NCBI GenBank assembly: GCA_022414725.1 | Contig: CM039463.1 | Location: 26,577,593 to 26,641,592, forward strand | Source: Microglena sp. YARC | Lineage: Eukaryota; Chlorophyta; Chlorophyceae; Chlamydomonadales; Chlamydomonadaceae | Length of the DNA: 64,000 bases | Reading direction: 5' to 3' | In this document: in pieces, positions 11,039 to 21,774 of the stretch | Position numbering within the stretch: position 1 is the stretch's first letter | How the letters are laid out: each line of letters begins with the position of its first letter | Notes under the pieces: generated by a model | Seen by the model: only the letters and a program-made list of their open reading frames with translations | Told to the model about the DNA's origin: nothing | The model's database searches: none | Program-made: the position numbers and the translations under genes

Positions 11039-12409
11039 CTACTCCAGTATCGCATGCTCCAACACCTGGGTGCGACAAATGGGGCATAGGGATGACTTTG
11101 CCAACACCTCATCACAGCAGTGGGAGCACAGGATGACGTGGCCACAAGGCTGCAAGAACACATTACGCTACCTCTCCATACACACAACACACATCAGCTC
11201 ATCATCATCATCATCCTGTGCACCTGCAGCCATTGCAATAACAGCTCCCCAGCCCTGCTGTAAGGGGGTCCCAGGGAGGGCAGACGGCACAGCAGAGGGA
11301 ATAGGTGTGGATGCAAGACCGACAGAGGCCGGAGCAGCATGTTCCAGCCGCTGAATGTGAGCTGGGTAGATTGCAGGCTGCATGGCACTGGTGTGGCCTG
11401 CCACCACAGGCTGGGCGCCATGTGCAGCAAGTGGAGGAGGTGGAAACGCGGTACGTCGCACTGGGTTAGTGATGTGGGGCTCTATGGAGGTGACTGCAGC
11501 GTTGTAGGGGGGTATGGCAGTGTTGTGTGGCACAGTCGATGAGGTGGCTGCTGAGGTGGAGGGAGGCTGTCGCCTCAAGGGGTTGTATGCTCCGGCAGGG
11601 GCAGCTGGGGATTGAGGTGTAGGGAGGAAAGCAGGTAGGGTCGAGGTAGATGTCTGGGGTGCACCGCCCAGGGCGAAAGCAATGTCCCCCCCAAGAGGGG
11701 TTAACGGGATGCTCTGCTGTACAACCTGAGGCTGCACAACGTGCTGAGACTGAATAATCTGAGGCTGAGCAATGCGCCGAGGCTGTTCACGGTTTGGAAT
11801 TGTACGTGACATGATGACCTGTAGAATGGTGTGCTGGTGCTGCCGCTGCAGCTGGTTTGAAGTGGGGCTTGGTGCACCAACATAAGCTAATGTGGCTGCC
11901 ATAGCACTAGCAGCGACATCAACAACAGGCGCTTCCAGCTCAGCACCACAGGAAGCAGCAGCAGCAGCAGTTGAGGAAGCAGCAGGGATGGGAGCACCAG
12001 CAGCAGAAATACCCGCAGTGCCTGCGGCAGCAGCATGCAGAGTAGCAGCGACAGAGCTGTGTGCAATTCCAGGAGGAGAACCAGGAGCAGAGGATCCTGT
12101 GGACCTGGGGGCAGAGGGAGCGAGAAAACATTTCTTATCCCCTTCCAGAACAACTGTGTCATTCCCACTTGGCTCCATGCCACCACTACTCCTTGCACCA
12201 CCCTCCCCTGCAGGTTGCTGCTGCATCAGATGCTTCTCTGTATCCTTGTCCACACCCTCCGACACCTGATCAGCTGTCGCCCAAACTTCTTTGCTCTTCT
12301 CCTCCTCTTTGCACTTTTTCTTCTCCTTCTGCCTCTGCTTCTTCTCCTTCTTGGCTACAGCCTTGGCCTCCTTCACAGCTTTCTCCTTCTCCTCCTCTTC
12401 CAACAATTC
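11039..12409 (-). CDS. 3' exon: K/E-rich region, A/P/Q-rich linker, RING finger
   Basis: Begins ELLEEEEKEKAVKEAKA with a Lys/Glu coiled coil of about 55 residues, then a low-complexity linker with polyQ-like QPQVVQ stretches, then DDDDDELM and the RING: CVVCMER, TAG, RNVFLQPCGHVILC, SHCCDEV, SSLCPICRTQVLEHAILE and final TAG at 11039-11041. Spacing of the eight zinc ligands (C-x2-C-x11-C-x-H-x3-C-x2-C-x10-C-x2-C) fits the C-terminal RING of IAP/MDM2-like ligases if the TAG stands for one residue. An open frame continues upstream to 12544, but lacks an ATG before the acceptor region and is read here as intron. Confidence 0.75.
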
Positions 12410-12823
12410 CTGGGGTGAAAGCATGAGTGGATGAGTTTCTTTATTTCCTTCTTCCTTCTGTATGCGTTTGTGTACATTCCTTTTTTTATCAGCCCTAAAG
12501 TACGCCTTACCAGAGTAATACTTTGCTTGTGATAAAAACAACAAGACCAGTTATATGCAGCGTCGCATGCGACGCTAAGAAATGGCCGAGAGTGTTCGTG
12601 ACGGAGCGACAGGTGGCAAGGGAAGCAAGGTTAGTTACAAGACCGTTGGCTGACGTGTCAGGCTTCGTCTCGGTCAGATAAACGGACAAATGGGTAACCC
12701 TGGGGTCTCCCGTCCCCTTGAAGAGGGGGCTCCGCCAACCAGTGCCAGATGCAGGAGTACATCATGCTAGCCCCCCCTTAGAGTTTGAACACTTCATAAA
12801 TACCCAGGTCCACAATCCTCCCC

Positions 12824-12854
<31 letters not shown>

Positions 12855-15800
12855 ACACACACACACGTAAAACCAGCATCACTGTTGACATTGCCACCAT
12901 TTGAACACTTCATAAATATCCAGGTCCACAATCCTACCCCTACACACACATAAAACCACAATCATTGTTGACATTACCACCACCATTATAATCACTACCA
13001 CTATCACTAGGCTTGTTTAAAAGTCTTTGGATTCTTATAAAAAACAAATCAGGCCAGAAATGTTCTTAAACCACATGGATACTATTCACTATGAGTGCAC
13101 ATGTGATGATCTGTTTTATGCATGGTCCATCATATTTTAAGAAGCATTGACAAGGCGGATGTAAACCAGTCAATGGACTTTTTCCATTGTGCTAGTTAAG
13201 TAACATGGGTGTTTGGGGCAAGCCACAAGTCCCCTCTAGTACACCCTGCCCACCCTCCTCAAATTGCCTGTTGCATGCATGGATGTTTCAAGGGGTCAAG
13301 ACTACAGACCATGGTGTGCTGCTCTGATGTTGGTGTGTGCCGTGGGCACACATGCTCACTTGGATACCTCTCACCTCTAGTCTCTAGCACCCTATGGGAG
13401 CACTTGGCACCTTGCATGGAACCCCAACCACAAGGGACAGTTCAGCTTTGAATGGGTGTATCATGTGCATGCAACATGAGTCTAGTATACCAATTATGAA
13501 GGAAACACCTGAATCCTGCCAGCTCGCGGGGACCGGAAAGCGGCAAAACACAAAAACAGCCAAGGCCGCCTAGTATAGATCAAAAATAAAAACTCTCATA
13601 CTGGACCTGGCTCGGGTATTGGAGAAAGATGATGCGTAGCGCAATAAGTTTGGAACCTGAACTCCCCAAATATCCCAGTGTGGAAGGCCCAAGATACGGC
13701 TTAACTTGATAGGTAACTTAATTTTTGGCACCATCAGAACTTATGAAGACACCACCACCATCACCACCATCATTGTTGTCATACTCCCACCATTACCATC
13801 ACAACTTTCACGCCTGCTCTCACCGCCCTCCTCCCCTAATGGAAGGGATGATGAGTAGGGCAGTAAGTTTGGAACCTGAACTCCCCAAATATCCCAGTGT
13901 GGAAGGGATGATGAGTAGGGCAGTAAGTTTGGAACCTGAACTCCCCAAATATCCCAGTGTGGAAGGGATGATGAGCAGGGCAGTAAGTTTGGAACCTGAA
14001 CTCCCCAAATCCCAGTGTGGAAGGGATGATGAGTAGGGCAGTAAGTTTGGAACCTGAACTCCCCAAATATCCCAGTGTGCAGGGCTAAAGATAAGGTAAA
14101 ACTTGATAGGTAACTTAATTTCCGGCACCATCGGGACTTATGAGGACAACCCCACCATCATTGTTGTTATACCCCCACCGTTACCATCACAATTTTCACG
14201 CCCGCTCTCCCCACCCTACTCCCCACCAGCACCATGCATCACCATGCCATCGACACACCATCATCTCTCACCTGCATCAGCTTGTCTGGGTCCACAGGCT
14301 CCGCAACTGAGGTGGTGACCCCAGCATGCCCAAGCACAGATGTTGAACTGCCCTCATGTGAAGTCTGTGCATTGATACGCTTTCTCTCGGATACACAATA
14401 CCAGCACGTGCACACGTCCCGCAATGACGCGTGGAGCCTGACTACCTGCTCCAGCACCTTTGGTGGATAGCTTTCAGCAGCCCAGACTGCCATAAGAGGA
14501 GGAATGATAGCAGCCGCAGCCAGCTCTCTCCTGATGCAAGGACCACTAGAAGCAAGATGGCTTAACACACTTGCCGTCCCAATCAGCACATGCTCCGGAG
14601 AATTGACTTCCAACAATGTAATCAAGGGGAGAAAAGGAGTTGCAGATGTGAATATTACGCTAACATGAGGATCAGACAACAATGTCGTGATAACTGATGA
14701 TGCGGTCGAAAATACAAGAGGTGGCGTCCAAGGATCAGTCATGACTCCCACCAAGGGAGTGATGGCATCGGCAGCAGCAACAATTCTCCTGTTGTGAGTA
14801 CTGCAGGCTGATAGCTCCATAAGACATTCCACTACCTCCTTGAGGGGTGAGGTTTCGGAGGACAACAACGCTACCATGGGGAGGATTGCGCCGGCAGATG
14901 CCACCTTGACCTGATTGTCACGATTGTTGACAAGTAGAGCTGCAAGAGCAAATACCGCCTGTTCCTGCACATCCGCTGGAGTGCTAGCTGACATCAATGC
15001 CACAAGGGGGGGAATGGCACCAGCAGATGCCACTTTGTCCTGATTGGTGGGGTTGCTGCGAACGAGATACATAAGAGCGCTTGCTGCCTCCTGCTGGACA
15101 AACCCTGGAGTGCTGGCGGACAACAGCGCCACCAAGACAGGGATGGCACCGGCAGATGTTGCAATGCCCTGATTGTCAGGGTTCTCGCTAACTACAGAGC
15201 CCAGAGCGCTTGCAGCTTCTCCTTGCACATTCGCTGAAGTACCGGCCACCAACAATGCCACCAACAATGGAATGGTACCGGCAGATGCCGCAGTGCCCTG
15301 GTTGTCAGGGTTCCCCAAAATTAGGAAGCGAAGAGCGCTTGCTGCTTTGCACTGCACATCCGCTGAAGTGCCAACTGACAATAATGCCACCAACAATGGA
15401 ATGGCACCGGCAGATGCCGCAGTGCTCTGGTTGCCAGGGTTGTCGCAAACTAGATGGTCAAGAGCTTCTGCCGCTGCTCCCTTCACATCCGCTGAAGTGC
15501 TGGCAGACAATAATCCAACCAACAATGGAATGGCACCGGCAGATGCCGCAATGCCCTGGTTGTCAGGGTTGTCGAGAACTAGAGAGCCAAGAGCGTTTCC
15601 TGCCCTGCACTGCACATTCACTGAAGTGCCAGCTGACAATAATGCCGCCAACAATGGAATGGCACCAACAGATGCCGCAATGCTCTGGTTGTCAGGGTTG
15701 CCAAGAACTAGATCGCCAAGAGCGCTCGCTGCTTTGCACTGCACATCCGCTGAAGTGCCAGCTGACAATAATGCCACCAACAATGGAATGGCACCGGCAG

Positions 15801-17079
15801 ATGCTGCAATGCCCTGGTTACCAGGGTTGTCGCAAACTAGAGAGCCGAGAACGCTTGCTGCTTTGCACTGCAAACCCACAGAAGTGCCAGCTGACAAGAA
15901 TTCCACCAACAATGGAATGGCGCCGGCAGATGCCGCAATGCCCCTGTTGTCAGGGTTGTCGAGAACTAGATAGCCAAGAGCGTATGCCGCTTTGTACTGC
16001 ACATTCGCTGAAGTGCCAGCTGACAATAATGCTACCAACAATGGAATGGCACCAACAGATACCGCAATTCTCTGGTTGTGAGGGTTCCCAAGAACTAGAA
16101 AGCCAAGAGCCCTTGCTGCTTTGTCCTGCATATCCGCTGAAGTGCCAGCTGTCAACAATGAAACAAACAATGGAATGGCACCGGCAGATGCCGCAATGCA
16201 CCGGTCGTCCGGGTTGTCGTGAGCTAAAGAGCCAAGAGTGCTTGCTGCTTTGGCCTGCACATCCGCTGAAGTGCTGGCCGACAACAATGCAACCAACAGG
16301 GGGATGGCACCGGCAGATGCCGCAATGCCCTGGTTGTCAGGGTTGTCAAGAACTAGATCGCCAAGAGCGCTTGCTGCTTTGCACTGCACATCTGCTGAAG
16401 TGCTGGCCGACAACAATGCAACCAACAGGGGTTTGGCACCATCAGATGCCCATATGCCCTGATTGTCAGGGTTGTCGTGAACTAGAGTATCAAGAGCGCT
16501 TGCTGCTTTGCACTGCACATCTGCTGTGCCACTTGACATTAATGCCACCAACAATGGAATGGCACCGGCAGATGCCGCAATACCCTGGTTGTCAGGGTTG
16601 TCGCAAACTAGATAGCCAAGAGCGCTTGCTGCTTCGCACTGCACATCCGCTGAAGTGCTGGCCGACAACAATGCAACCAACAGAGGGATCGTATCGGCAG
16701 ATGGCGCAATGCCCTGGTTGTGAGGGTTCTTGAATACTAGAGATGCAAGAGCGCCTGCTGCCTGCTGCTGAGCATGCGCTGGAGTGCTGGCCGACAATAA
16801 AGCAACCAAGGGGGGGATGGCGCCGGCAGATGCCACTGTGTCCTGGTTTTCAGAGTTGTCGGCAACTAGATCTGCAAGAGATTGTGCTGCCTGCTCTTGT
16901 TCACGTGCTGGACTGCTGGCTGACAACAGCGCCACCAAGGGAGGGATGGCATCTGCAGATGGCACCTTGCCCTGGTTGGCAGGGTTGTTGGCAACAACAT
17001 TTTCAAGAGCAACTGCTGCAGGTTCAAGCAAGCATTCATTGTCGCCTGGTCGATTGTACACGTCCTCATCTGCTGACAT
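11039..17079 (-). CDS. ARM-repeat protein with C-terminal RING finger (disrupted by in-frame TAG)
   Basis: Two exons are proposed: 17079-14272 and 12409-11039. The first ends in codon CAG at a strong donor (cag/gtgaga), the second begins at ttcaccccag/gaattg, and both junctions are phase 0, giving the join DPDKLMQ-ELLEEEEKEKA. The product would be about 1390 residues: roughly 20 armadillo repeats, a K/E-rich coiled coil, an Ala/Pro/Gln-rich linker and a C3HC4 RING. The expected role is a RING-type E3 ubiquitin ligase with an ARM scaffold for substrates. ATG at 17077-17079 (MSADEDVYNRPGD) is the first ATG in the ARM frame; in-frame sequence continues upstream without one. A TAG at 11168-11170 splits the RING. 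The 1.86-kb intron holds a 58-bp tandem array and a dispersed repeat. The joining of the two exons is inference; each alone is well supported. Confidence 0.7.
11168..11170 (-). other. in-frame TAG inside the RING finger
   Basis: The codon lies three residues after the second zinc cysteine (CVVCMER/TAG/RNVFLQPCGH). Translation in the same frame continues for 42 more codons with all remaining RING ligands intact. Everything after the TAG looks conserved, so this is a recent nonsense change, a readthrough site or a sequence error. Confidence 0.85.
12556..12737 (-). repeat. interspersed repeat, ggcggagcccc family, in ARM-RING intron
   Basis: Reverse orientation copy of 37121-37312: ends with ccccttgaagagggggctcc and gccaacc at the right, and shares ccgttggctgacgtgtcagg with it. 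Confidence 0.65.
12819..12866 (+). repeat. poly-C followed by (CA)n
   Basis: About 20 C then 12-13 CA dinucleotides. The flanking phrase aacacttcataaatacccag with gtccacaatcct is repeated at 12788-12820 and 12903-12937, with a second, shorter CA run. Confidence 0.9.
13620..14085 (+). repeat. 58-bp tandem array in the ARM-RING intron
   Basis: Four to five near-perfect units (agtttggaacctgaactccc ... cccagtgtggaagggatgat) at 13845-14080 plus an outlying copy at 13645-13700. The flanking segment ttgataggtaacttaatttt and accaccatcattgttgt is also duplicated (13705-13800 and 14100-14200). It lies between the ARM-exon donor and the RING-exon acceptor. Confidence 0.85.
14272..17079 (-). CDS. 5' exon: about 20 armadillo repeats
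   Basis: 936 codons. About 17 clear repeats of 41-42 residues follow the pattern NPDNQGIAASAGAIPLLVAL then LSASTSADVQ-KAASALG-L, with three diverged repeats (THNRRIV, DPHVSVI, GPCIRRE) before the C-terminal part. This is the plant/algal ARM type found in ARO/PUB-ARM and vacuolar Vac8-like proteins. Repeats 4-15 are so alike in DNA that the complementary strand also stays open for up to 507 codons. Neighbouring repeats being nearly identical points to recent internal amplification or gene conversion. Confidence 0.9.
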
Positions 17080-18305
17080 AGCTACAGGTAAACCCTGGCT
17101 GCCTGGGTGTGCTAAATTCTGTGATCCCCTGGTAGATGCTGAAGGAGACGTCTCAGCCAACCTTGTCGAACCAAGTGCCGCTGACCTGCATGCAGAGATA
17201 GAGTGGGGGGTGGGTTGTATACGAGGCAAGCAAGCAAGGAAAGCAGGGGATCCATGAAGACTTCAGAACAGTGAATCTGGTAAATGTGCACTTGTCAGAT
17301 CATCTTAGGTGGACGACAGGAACTGCTGATGGTTGGACCTGATTTTCCTTCCATGCATCCGTGTTCATTCGATTCCTTTTTTGTTTTTCGTCTCCTCGGC
17401 CATCGACACGATTCATCGGTGTGCTCACCCATCGGCCTCGAAGCTCCTTTGTTCTGTTTCCACATAGTCATCATCACCTGCGGGCTGGGTGGGCTGCGTG
17501 GTATCTGCGCCTGGTGGCGCGCCGCCCGTATTCTCTACTTTCGATAGAGAGTTTTGGACAGGAATCATGGTGGTTGTGGTCGCGTCTGTGTTGAAGATGT
17601 TCGACAGAGATAGCCGTCTCATAGCGGGCAGCGCAGGCGCGCGCGGTTTAGTGAACTCGGTTTCGCTATGCTAATTCTTCAGGACCACGTGTATCGTGCA
17701 CTGTCTGTTCTTTGTCTCGGGATGCACTTCCTGAGAAGCTTCCAGAGTCCTGACTTCCGCCAGGGTTGGGCCTTGGCCAGCTACATGGTTTGAGCCATGT
17801 TTTGAGCTATCGCCAGAACATACTTGAAGACAAGCGTGCTCACAACCTGCGCTCGACCTCACAAGGCGGGAAAGGCGGAAGAGGAAGGGTGATATCTCTC
17901 GGCACGGGCGGGCACGGGATCCATTTATAATCCGGAAATCCAGGACCACCGATCTTGCTCGACTTCGTCAACAGAAGATGCTTCATATAATTCGGACGCT
18001 TCAATTCGAAACAGAATCCCACAAGAAGGTAGAACACAGAAGTCTGTTTCGATACGCCAACAGACTAAGACGTCAATAAGTCATGCTAAAAAGCCAAGTT
18101 TCATGACTCCCATTCCCTCATCTGTAAGGGAGAGGCAGTTCAGAACGTCGCTTTGAGTTTGAATCTCTTTGGATACGGTTTTGTGACTTCGGGAGGCTAT
18201 GCGAAGTCTGGTTGGGGTTAGACACGTGGACACGAATAGTATCTCAATATGTTTTCTGCTTTCGGTGGTTGGTCGGCCTCCTAGGGGGCTGAGACTGAGG
18301 GAAAC
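17080..18305. other. no gene recognised; probable promoter side of the ARM-RING gene
   Basis: Mixed-composition unique sequence with only short open frames (none above about 90 codons, no recognisable product). It holds gctctgcatgcag/gtcagc and similar splice-like strings in the minus direction, so an upstream non-coding exon of the ARM gene is possible. Confidence 0.4.
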
Positions 18306-18395
18306 AAAAGATTACAAAGGGCTCATGTCCTAGCAGTGAAACAACACCGCCCTAAAGTCGGACTCGAGAAACCACCCACCGTCTTCTGTGACCTA
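18306..18395. repeat. SINE-related fragment
   Basis: The stretch gattacaaagggctcatgtc, ctagcagtgaaacaa and ctaaagtcggactcgaga is shared with 51155-51225, where it adjoins a tRNA-like head on the minus strand. Confidence 0.6.
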
Positions 18396-18807
18396 TGAGA
18401 TACTCACGCGACTTGACAAAATTCTTCAAATTCTTCACATTCTCAAATTTCCCAAGAAAACCGGTCAAACGTGCCGACTTAGGTGACCTCCCTGACATAT
18501 ACGCAACCCGTGTTCGATTCCCGCTGGGGTCGGCTAACCTCGGAGGGCACTTTTTCGCGTACGGATCTCAGGGTTGCGGACTGCGGACGCGGCGTTTTCA
18601 TTTGTCGTTTCCCTCCTGTCCTGTGGACTCAATCTAGGGGCCTGGACAATGTCTACTATTTCCCCTTGGGAAATTCGCATCTCCGTGCCTCTCGCAGCTC
18701 ATTGCATCAGCGCATTGTACTTGACAAAGAAATCTGCTGTTTCGCACTAGTTCCTGCAGGTTACGCAGTAGCAACTGTAGCCTCGGGAGGTGCTGCACCT
18801 GCCTCCA

Positions 18808-19597
18808 TGTAACTTCGGAGATTCAGTGAGCTATTAACTTCATTAGCCAACAGCAATGATGAGAATGGCTTGATTCCCTTTACATCCGCCTTACATAAGC
18901 AGGATCAGATTCGTTCTATAGCACAGTTTAGAATGGGTTCCCATTGGCTGAACACAGAAAGAATGAGGGTGGTGGATAGAGCACACATCCCTCGCTCAAT
19001 GAGACACTGTCAAATGTGTGGGTTCCAAAAACCTGAGGATGAAATGCATATGTTTGAGTGCCCTTTTTATAATGATATTCGCCTCCGCTACCAGAAGCTG
19101 TTTACAGATATTTATAGGCATGTCCATGAGGATACCAACTTAACCGTATGGAATGTGGAATTCTGCGATTCCACATTCAGAACCTTTATGAATGGAAATG
19201 GCACTAAGTCTTTTTGGAGCAACCTAGCCGACTATCTTTCTACTTGTAGAAGAGCAAGACAGGAAGCCCTGGACTGCTTAGTGGCACCGTAATTTATCAT
19301 CCCTTTTATTCTTCTTCTTGTGACTTCTCATTTGTTAGCTTCTTACCTCCGCCACTGTAAGTGGTTGAGATCTGGGTCCGGCTCTAAGGGGTTTAATACC
19401 TACGCCACCAAAACGGTGGTTGGGAGTTTGGTTTGTTTGTCCTCGACACACCCCTGATGTAATGGGGTTTTTTGCTTTGTGGGTGCTTTTTCTTTTTGTT
19501 TAAAGCACAGAGTCTCATACACCCTCGCGGTGTCAAGTAGACTTTAACATGTAATGTAATGTAATGTAATGTAATGTAATGTAATGTAATGTAATTA
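18808..19597 (+). mobile_element. 5'-truncated non-LTR retrotransposon with (TGTAA)n tail
   Basis: An open frame without its own start (18808-19292) encodes the C-terminal end of a LINE ORF2: LRRFSELLTSLANSNDENG, then a zinc knuckle CQMCGFQKPEDEMHMFEC (C-x2-C-x8-H-x4-C type) and a tail ending ALDCLVAP. The 3' UTR of about 250 bp and ten copies of tgtaa follow. UGUAA is the chlorophyte poly(A) signal. No reverse transcriptase domain remains, so the copy is dead. Confidence 0.75.
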
Positions 19598-20469
19598 GCC
19601 TTACAGGCCACCAAGTTGAATAATAATGCTACCATATACCATGCCACGCTATATTGAGTATTGACCCCTAAAATATTAAATTGTTCGGATAAGTAAGCAA
19701 CTGCTCGTGCATCTTTCACCAAGGAGGCTGCCGCTGCTGCTTGACGAACATTACACCACCCCTTGAGCCGACCTCCAGGGGGCCCGACTATTTTTGTTTA
19801 TCGTAGATACACAAACTGTTGGCGGAAATGGAAATGGCGGAAGGCACCCAAAGAGGCCAAAGCCGGTAACCATTTCTGCACACTAAGGTTGGCGGATGCC
19901 GGGCGGATGTTACAAATTTGGGGAGCTCCATAATTTGGGGAGCTCCATAAATTGGCTCAAGATACAAATGGCGGAATTATTTAAAACTTAATTTCCCCAT
20001 TCAAACCAGGATAGAACATACCGGGTGGTATTCCGGTATTGGGGTATTTTCAGGTGGGTATACCGGAACCCAGGGGGTTATATATATGTGAGAGATTTTG
20101 ATAACTGTTACTTGTTCACGAGATGCTCAGGATCAGGGTACTTCCAAGCGCGCTATTGTTTATACAACAAGATTCAAGTTCTTAAAATTGCGAATCAACA
20201 TTTAATTGCGTAGTCTTCAAAATTCAAAAGATCTTATAAAAAATATTATAAATAATAATTATTGTTTTTCTTGGATCGCATTGAAGGGCACAGCCGTCCC
20301 TTCCTTCGTGGGCACTACAGTCTGAACACCCCTTGATGACAGTAACACTGCCCGTTCATCCTTTGAGCCCGAGACTCCCCCTGGTCTCACACCCAACGGC
20401 ACCCCCACACCCAACACACACACCTGGTGTACACGCCCAACAGCACCCTCACAAGCGCCTGCTCTTTTG

Positions 20470-20570
20470 TAGGAGTGGAAACACCATTCGAACTAAATCC
20501 CCGGTGCCGCTGGTTTGTGTCGGGAGACCCACCTCCTGGGGTGAAATTCCTTTCATACAAAAAATACTAC
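20470..20570 (+). mobile_element. retroelement 3' tail, cctcctggggtgaaa family
   Basis: Matches 9090-9175 (gtaggagtggaaacaccatt ... gggagacccacctcctgggg). A partial copy in reverse lies at 20855-20930 (ttcaccccaggaggtggga). The region 19598-20470 has no recognisable gene. Confidence 0.5.
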
Positions 20571-21249
20571 TTGCTTCTGGAGCTGTGAATACCATATAGG
20601 ATGAAAGCTCCTGTGATGAAGCACGATTTTAATATGTTTCCAAAGTATTTAATATATATACATATATTTGTATTATATATTTTTTATTTTACTTAAGTAT
20701 TTCACCCCAGCGCAACTGGGAGAATTCATTAGGACTAGTGATAAAAGAAACATGAACTCAAACTTTGTTATACGGCTCCATCCACTGTTTTGTTTTTGTG
20801 CGACGTGAGCGACTCGGTGCGATCCTAGTGCGACGCGCTGCCCATGTTTTACCAAAGTATTTTCACCCCAGGAGGTGGGACCCCATACGGTACACAAACC
20901 AGCACCATCAAACACATTATGCATTTCTCTTAAGGGGCTTGCCCAACCCAAAACATAAAAATGGGAATTGTTATGCCTTGCCATGGGGCGTGAGATTGAG
21001 GTAACCTTTTCGTTCGCTTGCACTGGGGAAGATTACTGTGGGTTTTCTTCTGCAGACTGCTACAGCACCTGAGCTTGGACTACCGCGTGACAGCACGGAG
21101 GAAAACCAAGGTGCACTTACATCTGCGAGATGATTTCCAACAAATGCAGAGCTCTGAAATGGACGGTCGCCGCTCATCCAAAATCTTCTCCCTCAGCACG
21201 GAGGAAACCTCTTGGCCTCTTTCACGGCGGCAGGTCAGCAATCAGCAAC

Positions 21250-21315
21250 AGGTTTGAACCCGCGACCTGCCAGTCAAAGCTGGTAATCCTGTACCAACCA
21301 AGCCTGAGCTAATTT
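21250..21315 (-). repeat. tRNA-like sequence, probable SINE head
   Basis: On the minus strand: ttagctcaggcttggttgg (A-box-like) then gcaggtcgcgggttcaaacc (B-box-like), 35-40 bases apart as in a tRNA gene. The acceptor stem does not pair, so a true tRNA gene is unlikely. Confidence 0.45.
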
Positions 21316-21348
21316 TTGTTCGAACGTCCCTTGTCCTCACAATCGAGG

Positions 21349-21556
21349 CACTGTCTCTTTTTTGAGCTACACGTAGCAGCTTCTAGACAGCTCATTTTTC
21401 CCGACCTTGGGCCAATCCTTAAGCTTGCTAGAGCGTCTGAAAGCATGAAGGGCATGACAGGCATTCCAATGCAGCAAAAAGCTTTGAGCTGGATCTAGTG
21501 GCTAGCTAATAGAGCTGGATGGAAGCTGCCATGCATAGCCCCCAAAAGAAACAGTG
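21349..21556. mobile_element. MITE, cactgtttctttt family, full-length
   Basis: 208 bp bounded by cactgtctcttttttgagct and, reversed, cactgtttcttttgggggct. Flanks aatcgagg and agtcgaag could be a decayed 8-bp target duplication. Other copies: 6018-6206, 56541-56957, and fragments at 36010-36440, 49455-49490 and 54960-55025. Confidence 0.7.
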
Positions 21557-21774
21557 AGTCGAAGCTAAAGTTTTATGAGCAGTTGTGTAAACAAGCTCTA
21601 CGTCAGAGGTACAGGATACTCCGAAAAACTCCCATTCAGACGGTTGACTCAGATTCCTTTACAGTTGCTTTTCATATTTCCAATACATATCATTTACCCT
21701 TCAGAGTTTAGGAAATAAGCACGTGCAGGCTTCATCATTGTCAGTACTTATATTTGCAAAAGTTTGATGGGCAC

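Noticed and set aside
11168..12544. Start of the RING protein at 12544
   Set aside because: That codon is TTG, with no ATG before the strong acceptor at 12410; read as intron.
15210..16733. Plus-strand 507-codon frame (and 266-codon frame at 15173-15973)
   Set aside because: Exact complement of the armadillo repeats; open only because the repeat unit lacks stops in that frame.
21250..21315. Functional tRNA gene on the minus strand
   Set aside because: A- and B-box-like parts present but the acceptor stem does not pair; SINE head more likely.
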